Shown: positions 1-12,423 of the stretch, in pieces
Numbering within the stretch: the first letter of the stretch is position 1
Layout of the letters: each line of letters begins with the position of its first letter
Source: Brachycybe producta
Lineage: Eukaryota; Arthropoda; Diplopoda; Playtdesmida; Andrognathidae
Reading direction: 5' to 3'
Assembly (NCBI GenBank): GCA_036925085.1
Contig: JAUPFP010000025.1
Coordinates: 620,001-684,000 of the forward strand
DNA: 64,000 nucleotides
Program-made: the position numbers and the translations under genes
The notes under the pieces: model-generated
What the model saw: the letters and a program-made list of their open reading frames with translations, nothing else
The model's database searches: none
What the model was told of the DNA's origin: nothing

Positions 1-1
1 T

Positions 2-295
2 GCTTTTCATCGAGATAGTCCCAGTGAAACCGTTCAGCAGCCGAGCGCAATTGACCAATCCACCATATATCCGTACGACGGATCTAGTTATTATCAAACA
101 GATTCGTCGCAAGTCGTTGAATTCAATCAGAGTCAAACTGGCTATGTTGAGACGCCGCCACAGCGCTTAACTCCAGCAAAATTCTCGACGCCACATGTCC
201 GTGCGACGTTTAACGATTCCGGACAACTAGTTATCGTTCCACCTAATAATATAGCAGATGGTCATGTGGCTCAAGTTGAAATTTGTGATCTTCAG
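2..295 (+). CDS. SEC16: SEC16 exon 1 of window (5' partial)
   Basis: Open in frame 2 from the window edge, so the true exon start is unknown. It encodes a Q/S-rich stretch and then [19 protein letters not shown], which is where the conserved SEC16 central region begins in other animals. The exon ends in phase 0 after ..ICDLQ at a GT donor (296). Confidence 0.93.
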
Positions 296-3200
296 GTCTG
301 CGTTTTGCTAATTAAGTTTTGTTGGCTTTTGCTTTTTCTGAAGAAATCAATTTTGATCTTTCCATTTAAAGAGTGTCCTTAGTAACGACCCAATTGCCAA
401 GGAACTAGAGAATTTTCCGGGTCCTTTGATACGTTGCGACACACACAAGAACGATGTGATTCAGTTTTGCCTTCAGAAAGTTCGAAAGGCTAAAGAAGAT
501 GCGTCGATTCCCGATCGAGAGTCTTGCGTTCTCATCTGGGAGCTTCTCGTACTTCTGATAAGACAGAACGGAGTTAGTTGTACCACGTTTTATATTTGCG
601 GCGATATTTTTCTTTAACCGTTCTTTTCTCTCGTATGTTTGTTAGGTTGTCGTAGGTACAGATATTGCCGAACTTTTACTTAGCGATCCAGATTCAGTCG
701 GTAGTAACATGTCGCTCGAAACCGAACTCGTCGATAAATCTGGCGAAAACAGCAATATCAATTCGCCGGACGAAGGTGTCGTCATAACGAGAGATTTCTC
801 GGCCACTAATTTATCAACGTTATCAAGCGAAGAACATGTTACTAAGAAATTTAGAGAGTTTCTTCTGTTCGGTCATAAGAAGGTTGTTTGTGAATTGATT
901 TTTTTTTGTAGGTTTTGAATGTTATTTGCTAATATTTTGTGCTATGATTTGGTATTTCTTGGGTTTCAGGACGCCTTAGAATGGGCCATGAAGCATAGGT
1001 TATGGGGACACGCTCTGTTCCTCGCTTCGAAGATGGATACTCGTACTTATGCTATGGTTATGACTCGGTTGGTTGCTTTTCATCTTTTTTTTTACTTTTA
1101 AGTTCTTAAAACGAGTGTGATTTACTTTATAAAACTTTTTGTTGTTGTTTAGTTTTGCGAATTCTCTTGCACTTAACGATCCTCTTCAGAGTTTATATCA
1201 GTTGATGTCTGGCCGACAGCCGGCTGCAGTCACCGTAATTTTATTCTATCGAATCGTATTTTAATCGGTTAACTGACATTTTTTTTTTTAAATGACTTTT
1301 TAAAGTGTATTGCAGACGAGAAATGGGGAGACTGGAGACCTCATCTAGCGATGATTTTATCCAACAGTAGTCCTCGTCCAGATCTAGATCGTCGTAGTGT
1401 CGTAGCGCTCGGAGACACGTTAGGTATTTGTGGCGTCGTTGATAAGAATTCAGTTTTTTTTATGGACATGTTTAAGAAAACCGACGAAAAGTCGTTTTTT
1501 TTTAATGAACTTAGGAATGAAATTTCTAATTTTATTTTTCGATACTTAACAGCGGCTCGTGGTTGTCTACACGCGTCTCATTTCTGTTATCTAATGGCTC
1601 AAATGGATTTTGGAACATTTGCTAAGAAATCTTCTAAGCTAGTACTTATAGGATCCAATCATAGGTTCAATTAAAATAAGCGTTTTTCATACAAAAAGCA
1701 CTGTTTACAGGCTAAAATTTGAAGGGTGTTCATGCATTAATGCAATCAGAAAATGGCATTTTTTTTAAAGTCAAACAACCTAGTTAGGGACAGGAAGACA
1801 TCTTTTTCTGAAAAATGTATTTTTCTAGTTGTATTAGTTAGGAGTAATTTTTTTGTGGATAAATAGCCTCAAAACAGTCGTTTTTGTTAGAAAAAAAGCC
1901 TATTTGATATAAATTTCTTCATGATAAGACATTTAAATGATTCTGAATATTTATTTAATGCAGTTTGCCGTTTATTCGGTTCGCAACCAATGAGGCTATT
2001 CAATGCACCGAAGTTTACGAATACGTTCAATCACTCGCTAATCCTCAATTTATTCTTCCGAGTCTTCAAGTGGGTCGCTTGTCGTTACGACATAATTCTT
2101 TGTTTGACCGTCTTTTTTTTTTGTTTTTTTGTTAAAGGTTTTCAAGTACTTATACGCGATACGTTTGGCCGAGTTCGGGCAATTTCAGGAGGCGCTTCAT
2201 TACTGTGAAGTTATCGCATTGACCATACAGAAAGCACCGGCACAGTTTAATGCCGAGTTGGTGCATCGTGTTTATCAGGTTTAATTATATTTAGAACTAA
2301 AGAAAATAGAGAGAAATTAAATGTTTTAGAAACTAGAAGATCCGTGGAACTCGAACTTAATTTCTTGTCTTTGAAAAGCGAAATTAAAACAAACTTGAAA
2401 GTGTATTGGAGACTAGAACGTTAGCTAATTCATTTCATGTTATTTTCATGTTGATATCTTTCAAAATAAACTTTTTGTAAACTAAATTTTTTTTACAAAA
2501 AATATTGTCTACTTAAAGTTGGGTGGTTTTGAAACTGACGTAAACAGTTTATTTTGAATGATGATCAACATTAAAATACCTGTAAGTTATTCAGCTACCC
2601 TTCTAGTTTATAAAACTCTTGAATTTTTCTTCATTTTGCACCTGAAAGACAGAACAATCAAAGAGTTCAATTATCAGCAGTGAGTTTAAACATCAGAAAT
2701 GTATTCTATTGATTTTAAAAGCTCGGTTATCGCCTGAAGTATTACGATCCTTACTACAGTCAGGCAGAGGAAATGGGAAATCCAAGTTGGTTGTGCGATT
2801 TAGGCAACATTTTAAACGCTTTTTCTGTAAGTCGCACTCTTTTTTGCTAGCCAATCTATTTAATGTTAACGGACGATGTTTTTTGTTTTGTTTCGTGAAG
2901 GAGGGAACGATCCAACAGTATCCTGATCTCACGGAACATCAATCTCATGTCGAACCGTCATCTGTTCCGTCATCGTACGCTGATTATTCCGGTGTCGATG
3001 CCAGTGTTACGAACACATCGTTGCAACAAGCGGCTAGCAACGTTCAACAGTTTTCTAATTCAGTCACGCAAGACTCGCAAGATTCGCATTCGGAGTTGAA
3101 TACTTCGGCGAATGATTCACAACAGTATCAGGGATATGGTGAAACGTATCAGCAACAAAATAATGTGTATTCAAATTACGGAGGTGGTCAGCAACCTGTG

Positions 3201-6200
3201 ATACAAAGTGGTGGTGGAGGAGGTTTGTATCATAACTTGTCTAAGCTTTTCTCTCTCGTTGTTTTACAAAACTTCGCTTAAAAGCTAGTGCGCGCGGTAG
3301 GCCTTTTTCGTCCACAAAGGTGGAACATGATTTCGAGACAAAAACGCAACCAAAATGATAGAAAAACCTGATTTTGAAAACAAAACAAACCTGAAACAAT
3401 TGTCAGAAGTATACTCTAGACAAAACCACAACAAATTTGTGACACAATACGAACAAATTGGGTTTTGTTTTTGTTTCGAAAGCTGTCCTACGTAAACTAC
3501 GCAACTGTTCTGTTGTTGTTTTAATACTAACTGTCTGCAACTGCACATACAAGAGTCTGATAAAATGTTGTGTAATACCAAGACAAAACACAAACGTTTT
3601 AATATTTACCGACATGCGGCGGGACATGGAAATAGTTTGTGAAATTGGAGACAATTTGAAACACTTCAGTTTCTGTTTTGTTAGCTTGATGTGGATCCGT
3701 CCATAAAATTTTCCGTTATTCTGAGTTTGGAAATTTTTTAAAAAAGGAATGTTGATGGTTTTGGAAACTAAAAGAGCAAATGAATCTCTTAAAAGTGCCT
3801 TTCGCACGAAATGCGATTGTTTTATAGTCGAACGTCTTTTAGTGGTCGTGACGTGCTACAAAATGTGGTTGGCATGTGTGGCTGGAACCAACCACTCGAG
3901 TCTTACTATCAACAACCACTTTTTGCAGTTTATTCAACTACATTAGGACCACTTTCCAACTGCTGGCAGGTTGGACGCCGACATAAAATTAAACTGGTCG
4001 GGTTCGAAGGCAAAATATTACAGATGGCTGGGTTACGTTTGGCACGTTATTGCCATGGAAAGACGTCGATTTCATTTCGCAGTCGAACTCGACCACGTAA
4101 AAGGGGTCCTCGTTCTGGGGCTCTTAGTTTATCATAAAAAGTTTATTTTGAAAGATGTCAACTTGAAAATCCAATCTGAAGTGATTCATTTACTCTTCTA
4201 GTTTTTAAAACACTTTCTATTTCTTGATGTTGCTTTCGAAATACAGAATAACACAGAGGTCTTTGCAAATGGCCGACTTATAAAAAGTTTTAAGTGTGTT
4301 TTTTCTTCCTATTATTGTAGAAATTGTGCATCAGCCTCTTGGTTCTTATCAGGAGCCGCAACAAAATCAGTACGGTGTTGGTGGAGGTGGTGCGGTTCCG
4401 AACGTTCACGACACCGTTCCACCGTTGACACGTCGCGATAGTACGGATTATTACGGAGCCAGCACTCGTAAGGTAAACTTCCTTTGACCTCTCTTAGAAA
4501 GAAAAGTTAGTTTGGTTGCCATTGGATTTTGTTCTTGCTTGTTCAGTTGTTTGTTTGTTTGTTTGTTTGTTCGTTACGAACTTTGAAATGTTTTTGTTGT
4601 TGTTGTTGTTTGGTGATGGTGGTGGTTTCAGCATTAATTGGTGCTTTCTTTCCCTCCTCTTTCCCTGATTTTCTTTCCGATCCTTCCAATTTTCTACCAT
4701 TTCATTTCATTCTTTCTATTGTCATCGTCCTTATCTTGCTTCTTCGGGTGGGGAAAAATTTGCGTTACGAAGACTAACTATTCGTCCGAGAAACCTCGTA
4801 ACAACGGAACTGCCGATCAGCCTCCCGTTGTAAAGATTCCACCCATTCCGATTTTGAGAGGGTTCGAAAGAAAACCGGTTCGTGGCGGAATTTCTGCTTC
4901 CGATACGACATATCGCGGTTACATTCCGTACGAACCAAGACCTAAGGCACCTTTGGTTTTCTCCGGGACGTTTCCCGTCGACGTTCCACTTACGAAACAG
5001 TGTTACTCGTGTTTGGCCGAACAAGGGGGCGTCATAGGAGTTTATCGCGATGGCCGACGCTGTTATCGTGGAATGCAGCATACCGGAGTTTCTTGCTGTC
5101 GTACTTTTCCAGTTGATGTTCCGTGCTGTCGCCATCCAGATCTCTGTTTGGATCACGAACGATTGAGACTGGACTCCGAGAGGAAGTGGCAAAATGCTGC
5201 TTTAGGAGACAAGACGATCGACATCGGTGTTGCTTGGAATTGCATGTCTTTACTTCTGAAAACGCATGCGCATAATGACTGATGGCAACCAAACTTTTTC
5301 CCCGTTGTATGTCTTTACTCTATAATAATAGTAATAGTAATAATAATGATAATAGTAATAGTAATAATAATGATAATAATAATAGTAATAAACTACTAAT
5401 AATAATAGTAATAATAAATGATTCTTGCTTAATTACACTTATTTATTTTAACAATTGTAGTTTTTCTTTATAAACAGTCCATATAATTATTAATTGCCAG
5501 GGCTTGGATATTTTTGCAATGTCAAGCAGCTGTTTCTCAATCTGTGGCCCAAGTGCCAATTATGAAGTAACAATCCTGTTTTGATCAACCTACGATTAAA
5601 GGTTTTTTCAATTAAAACACTGGTTAGAGGTTACAACTTTCTAATTTACAATAAGTAATAACCAGACATCTGGTCTCTAACCAGTCTTTTTGATTAGAAA
5701 AAAGCATAATTGCAGGTTGCTCTAATGATGAAGATTACTTCACAATTGGCACTTGGCGGGCCACAAATTGAGAAACATTTGCTTTTGATATTTTGCATAA
5801 AAATCCGAGCCCTCATAAAAAAAAGCTGCTTCAAGGCAGTTTTAAATTGTAAAGCCTTTCGAACTCTAGTTGATTTTTTTCTTTCAGAAGAGCAAAATTA
5901 AGAGAAACTTGAAAGTGTTTTAGAAACTAGAAGGGTAACTCAATCACTTAAAAGGTATTTTCATATTGATATTGATATATTTTAAAATGAGGGGAATATT
6001 CAGGGGTACAACAATTAAACAAAGCATGTATTATTATGTTGCAATTGAACTTATTATATATTTAAATGAGGTTATTGGTATACTGCAGGGAATAAATGTT
6101 TTTTTATGTGCTGCTTTTTGAACTTAATGGTTCCTCTGCCACAGGCCCTCTGAGCTGCTTGCAGAGTAATTATTCAAAATTAAAAAAAAATAAGCTTTTG

Positions 6201-9200
6201 GTGTGAGTTTGAAGAGTTTTGAGTTTTTTTTAAATTTTTGTCTACATTAAAAGTTTATTTTGAAACATATCACCATGAAAATACTTTTATGTGAGTCAGC
6301 TCTACCATTCTAGTTTATAACACTTTAAATATCTTGTTAGTGTTGCTTCGGAACAAACTGTCTTAAACGAAATTTGCCATTAAATTTATTTTTAGTGAAA
6401 TTTTTTTTTTTGGCAAACTTTGATATTTGAATAAAGCTTTCTGGGTTATTTTGAAAGTTCACATAAAAAGCAGTATTTTCAAATATGGTCATGAAAATAC
6501 GTTTTTAAGTAATTGAGCTATCCTTCTAGTTTTTAAAAACGCGTGTAAATTTGTCTTTAATTGTAGCTTTCGAAAGTCAAAGTAATGAGTTTCAAGGGGC
6601 TTTTTTACGCCTTACACAAAAAGTCGATTCGTAAAGATGTCATGAAAATTCCTTTAGCACATCTTTTATCAAATTACATTCAAAAATTACAATCGCAATA
6701 CTCATCTCGTAATATTTTTTTAACGTTTCGAACATATTTTTGTATCTGTCTTTTTCAATTCGTTCTATATTTTGGTGGGGATTTTATGTGTTTCTTCAGA
6801 ATTCTTTGTCCATGACTTCCGGTCATAGTTATGATCATCAGAAAAGGAAATCATCTGGTGATTGGTCTGCAGCGACAGCTTCTAATAATGATGTTGCGTT
6901 GTCCAAGCCGGATAGTACAAAAAAGCCATTGTCAATCGAGAAAACCAAAGTAAAACAGGGTAGTTGGTTGGGTGGAATCTTTGGCCGCTTTTCATTGAAG
7001 CCTAAGAATCAAATGATACTTCCAGAGGACAAAAATCCAGCCGTTAGTAGCGAAAACGACTCTGATCCTCTCTTCGAATTAAACTCATATTTGCGGTATT
7101 TTTTTTTTTTTGGCCATGGATTTCAGATTGTGTGGGATCCAGATGCGGGGCGTTGGATGAACACAGAAGGCGAGGATGAGGCCGATAATGCTGGGCCCAT
7201 TGCTCCTCCGAAAGACATGGAACTCACTTCGAGTGAGTTCTTTTTCGATTAAACCCGTTCATCATTCGGAAACGGTTTTGCTTTAATCTGTTGCCTCATA
7301 CTCTCGAAGGTCCACCGAAACCATTTAGTGGTGTCCCAACTCAGGATCCAATGGCGTTTAACGCTGCCCCTTCTTTTAATAATACCGGACCAACGTCAGT
7401 GCCAACAAGTTTACCGCCTGTTTCTTCTGCACAGGGCAATAGATTCAAACTGAAACATGGTCGAGGTACAACAATCGATTACGGGGCCTTTTCTGGTATC
7501 TTGTTTTTAGTTTTATCGCTTTTTTTTTTGGTTTGTTTCAGGGATGAGGCAAAATTATGTGGACGTGCTCAGTGGTAATACGGTTCCCGTTAACTCTTCC
7601 GTTCCCTCGATCGTTCCGCAGGCGGTGACGCAAATGCCGACACAGTATTTCGTTCCTGCTCCAGGTGAGAGTTTGATTTTTTTTTTCTCTTTCTTGTTGC
7701 GTTGCAATCGTTACGGTGCCAAGTTCTTTAAATCATTTGTTTTTATCAAAAGTTTTGATAATTGGATGATAATATTATATATTAAGTTTTGTCTGTCTGT
7801 CTGTGTATAACGCTGTATAAACAAGGACGAAAACGTTTAAGCATGTTGGAATTTATTTAAATTTAAATGAACCGTTTTTTTCTCATGGTCACCTTTATGT
7901 TGCGCTCTCCCGATCCAAGAACTCAAACAATATTAAAGTGCTTATAAAATAGTTAAATATAGGGATGTGATATTCGAATCCTAGATCAAATCCCGCGAAT
8001 TATGTGCAGAACTTTTGGAATCCATCCACACATGTATCCACGGTATCGATCCCAATTTTATTTGTTTTTCTTCAAATATATAAGACACTTTGCTACTCTT
8101 TAGAGCAACAAAGGTCTTATTAGGTATCTTTATACAGGTTTTTTCTTCTTTTTCTAGTCTTAAGAGGGTTTTTTTTATCCATAGCCAACTCAAGTTACAT
8201 TTTTTACTCGACTTCAACTTGGAAGAGTGAATTTCTACTTTAAAATTCCGTTAATTTTGGCTTCGTCACTCTTTGTTGTTCTAGCTTCTGAATGACAAGC
8301 TGTTTATTCTTTTCTACTTTATACAGTATGTCTCAGAAATAATGCCACAATCTATAGTCAAAGGATAAAGTATGGCACCGTTACTAAAATCGTTTAAAAT
8401 CAAATATCACAGAAATAATAAATGCTACAAATTTAAAACTTCAGTTGATTGTTATACCTTGTACACACATGAGTTAAATGAATTCAAATTAAATGTGTTC
8501 AGGTGAATTATACGGAATCCAGTTAAGGACATTAACCGAAATAAAAATTGACTTTAATTATTAATATTTTAAATTGAAATTACTAAATCAATATTTTGTC
8601 AATAGTTTATATATTTAAGTATTAACTCAATATTTTGAGATTATTAACTGAATAAACTGAATTCGACATATTGTTTGTTTGCCCTTCACAGGGCTCTGTA
8701 GAACACACTTATTATTTAAATGCATTTAAATTATCAGATGTGTGTACTAGGTAATTAGCAACATATCAAAATGTAGTTCTTAAAAAATGAAACAAATTTG
8801 TGAAGAATTAAAAAAGTTATTGATTTTTTTTAAAAAAGTCGTTTAAATTGTAATTTTCTTTTTCAGGATTTTAAATTTCAATAACTTAATTCTCTACCAA
8901 TTTATTTCATTTTTATGTAACTACATTTTGGTATGTTGTTAAGAAGGTTTATGATGACTGATATTTGAAGTATTGAAGTTTATTTTTGAAAGATATCAAA
9001 CATGAAAATACCTTTAAGCCATTCAGCTATCCTTCTAGTTTATAAAAATACGTTCTAGTTTCTCTTCATTTTGCTTCCAAAGGTAGTTTACAAGGGCGTA
9101 TATGCGCGCACCCCTCTAAATTCTGTCCTTTAGAAGCAAAATGACGAGAAACTTGAATGTGTTTTAGAAACTAGAAGTGTAGTGCGATTACTTAAGCGGT

Positions 9201-12200
9201 ATTTTTATGTTGCTATCTTTCAAAATAAACATTTTAGTGAAACAAAATACAAATTATCATCTGCCATGTTGAATTTCACATACAAGCTCGTAAAAAGCTC
9301 ATTTTAAAAGATATGAACATGAGAATACCCTTTACTAATTGAGTTACCCTTCTATTTTCTAAAACACATTGAAGTTCCTTTTAATTTTGCACCTGAAAGA
9401 CAGAATAATCAAGTGTTCTAGGTGCGTCTGCACTTTAAAATCACCTTAACGACCACTTTTAAGTTTCAAACGTGTAGTTTTTATAGTTTATTAGATATTT
9501 AATTTTAAACGATAGTTTGTGCCACTAAAAAAAAATATACTTTGACGAGTGGGATAACCCGTCATAAATGACGGGAACAAAATTCTAGTTTAATTTGGGT
9601 TCTTGGATCGGGAGAGCGCAACATAAAGTTGACCATGAGAAGAAAAAACCGGTTCTTTTAAATTTAAAGAAATTCCGACGTGCTTAAACGTTTTTGTCCT
9701 TGTTTGTATAGCGTTATACACAGACAGACAAAGTTTAATATATATAAAATAATAGATTGGGGCGCTTGTTTGAGAGACATACTGTAATATTGTTTTCTAA
9801 TACAGTTCCATTTGATTCTTCAATACTTTTTTTTTCCCTCTGGTTTTATATCGAGGTTATAAGTTTAGTAACCTTTTGTCGGCTTCTATTTTTTTTTATT
9901 TCTATTGTAATTTCAGTCTTCATTTTCATATCAAATGCAACCTGCTTCAATTTGTAACATTGTCATATGGGTTTTATTTTGGTTGCTCGAATTTTTTTTT
10001 TTATTGTCGAGAAGAATCAACCGAATAGAAGAGAGACATTTTTATACTTCAAAATTCTACAATAGATTAATTTGCAAGTATTGAGCTGAAGCTGCTGTTA
10101 CTGTTGTTGTTGCTCAGTTATATTCAGAGACTGAAACTGAAATTCATTCATGTGTGCGTTTAATTTGGATGCACATTTTGATTCGAAGAAATAACATTTT
10201 TGAAACAAATCCAAAAAAAAAAAAAATGTCTCGAGAGACAGATAGAGAGAGAGAAACAAAATATTTGTTTTCGTTAAATTGTAAAACGCTTCTCGAACCC
10301 TGATTATATTCTATCTTTTAAGGTGCAAAACAAGTAAATATATAAAACTACGTTTTTCGGTACGAGCTTTTATTTCTACAAAGACATGTTTTAGGTTTTG
10401 GGGACTACAGGAGTGTAATTTGTTTTATTTTGTTGGAAAATATGTTATTTAAGGTACCCTACTCCCTCCTATAACGGCGGATCCTGGACAGGTCATTCGA
10501 GGAGGATCCGTCAAACTTTGATAAGATTAACAGCTCGCACCTAGTGAGAGGTTGCAGTGTACAAAATATCTTCTCTCTCTGGGTGATTATGGGGGAAGTT
10601 GGTTAAAATAGGAGAAATAGCAGAAGTCCACGCAAAACGGACAAACGATCATCTCAACTTAAATAAAAGCTTGTAATGAGCTTCACAACAAAAACTTTGT
10701 TTATACATTCAGAAATATTGCAAAAACAATTAATATCTTGCTGCATTCGTGTTGCATTGGCCCACGTTTAAGCATTGTTTCCGCTCAGACTCATGATTAT
10801 GCATAAGACCATTATGAATCTGAAAATCAAGAAAAAAAGGTCTAAAAAAACTTACTCATCAAAAACACTAAAATACATTTTGGAGGGTTTCCATGGCATC
10901 AACATGTACCTTTAAGAAAGAAGGTGGAGAAAGAAAAAAAAAAAAAAAAAGACTAAAACCCAATTCTATTCAAAAAAAAATTGTCCAGAGTTCGTAACTC
11001 CTAACCTATAACAAGCTTGTCACAATTTGAAATGCCTCAAGTCACTTCAACATCAAATTGTTTGTTGTTGCTCTCTTTCTCGACTTCGGAGGCGATATAT
11101 CTACGTTACATTACAAAGTCTTTTGAATTTAATAAATGCAACACGAGATATGCCCGAAAAGAGGCAAACAACAACCCAATACCACTCCATCTCTCTCTCT
11201 CTCTCTCTCTTTTGTATACAAAAAGATAGTATAAATTGGAACGTCAGTTGAGTAGAAGCAATTCTAATGGAAATGAGAAGCAAAATAAAACATCCATCTG
11301 GGGTTTTTTTTTTCGGAAAAGGCCAAAAAATAAGAAGACTATCATCACCAACACCACCACAAGTCACCAATAAAACATATTGTTTTCATCTCGAAGGCAT
11401 CTCATTCAATATATATATAACAAATGCCTTGTATTAGAAGCATCTCTATCTATATAATATTAAATGTATCCAACTCCACCACACACACACACACGAACAA
11501 CATTTTTTTGGGGGCTTTCGACTTAGTTGAAAAGACAAAAAAAAAATTGGCCTTTCAATCAGTGTTAGAAAAAGAAATTGAAAGTTACAGATTTCTTTGC
11601 AGTTGAATGCAAAAGGTTAATTTATTTCATTTCTAAATTTTGAAAAAAAAAGTAAGCTACTGCTGTTGCCTAGAAATAATAAAAACCCAGCTTTTAATCA
11701 ACATTTGTCTTTTTTTCTAACTCGAATAAATTTTGCTGGGCAGTTTAAGCTGTGTTTCACAATGAACACAGCTTGATTTTCGAACTCGTTTGATTATTAA
11801 TTTGTCGCTCAGAAGAACAAAATTAAGAGAACCTAGAAACTTGAAAGGTTGGCGCAATCACTTGAGAGGATTTTCATGTTTTTGATATCGTTCAAAATAA
11901 ACTTATTATATAGACAAAAATTAAATAATATTGTATATGCAAAGGGTTGGTTTTATACTCCCTTGCTAAGCAGCAAAGCAGCCTGCGAAGCTTCAAAAAT
12001 GACGTCAGAGCTTCAGGTTTTTGCCTTCGCCAGAGCATGAAGCTAGCTTTGAAATTGTTCAACTTTTCAAAGCTTAGCAACTCAAAGCACCAATCATGAA
12101 ATGGATACACAAAAATGGGATGAACAAGTCAAGCCTTTTTTTCTTCCAGAAGGAGAAGAGGATTCTTTTGTTTTACATATTTTTTATTATATTTTTATAT

Positions 12201-12371
12201 ATATTTTTAGGGCAAATGTTCTTTAGCGCAAATGGTTTTAGGGAAATTGTCTTTAGGGCAATTTGTCTATATCCCGTTATATTAAAATACATTTTAAATT
12301 TCGTTTTAAAAGTAGGCCTTTTATTATTCATAAAAATCAAAGAAATCTTCTCTCAGTTATATCTTAAATTG

Positions 12372-12423
<52 letters not shown>

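Noticed and set aside
1921-2208. 95-codon frame over SEC16 exons 8-9 in another frame
   Set aside because: Shadow of the real exons, whose peptide matches SEC16 in the phase given.
3285-3807. Minus-strand frames of 102 and 134 codons in SEC16 intron 11
   Set aside because: Composition is that of AT-rich intron; no motif, and the frames overlap each other.
4731-5192. 153-codon minus-strand frame opposite the cysteine-rich segment
   Set aside because: The plus strand has the synonymous-only repeat and exon-like phase; the minus frame shows no such signal and is probably its shadow.
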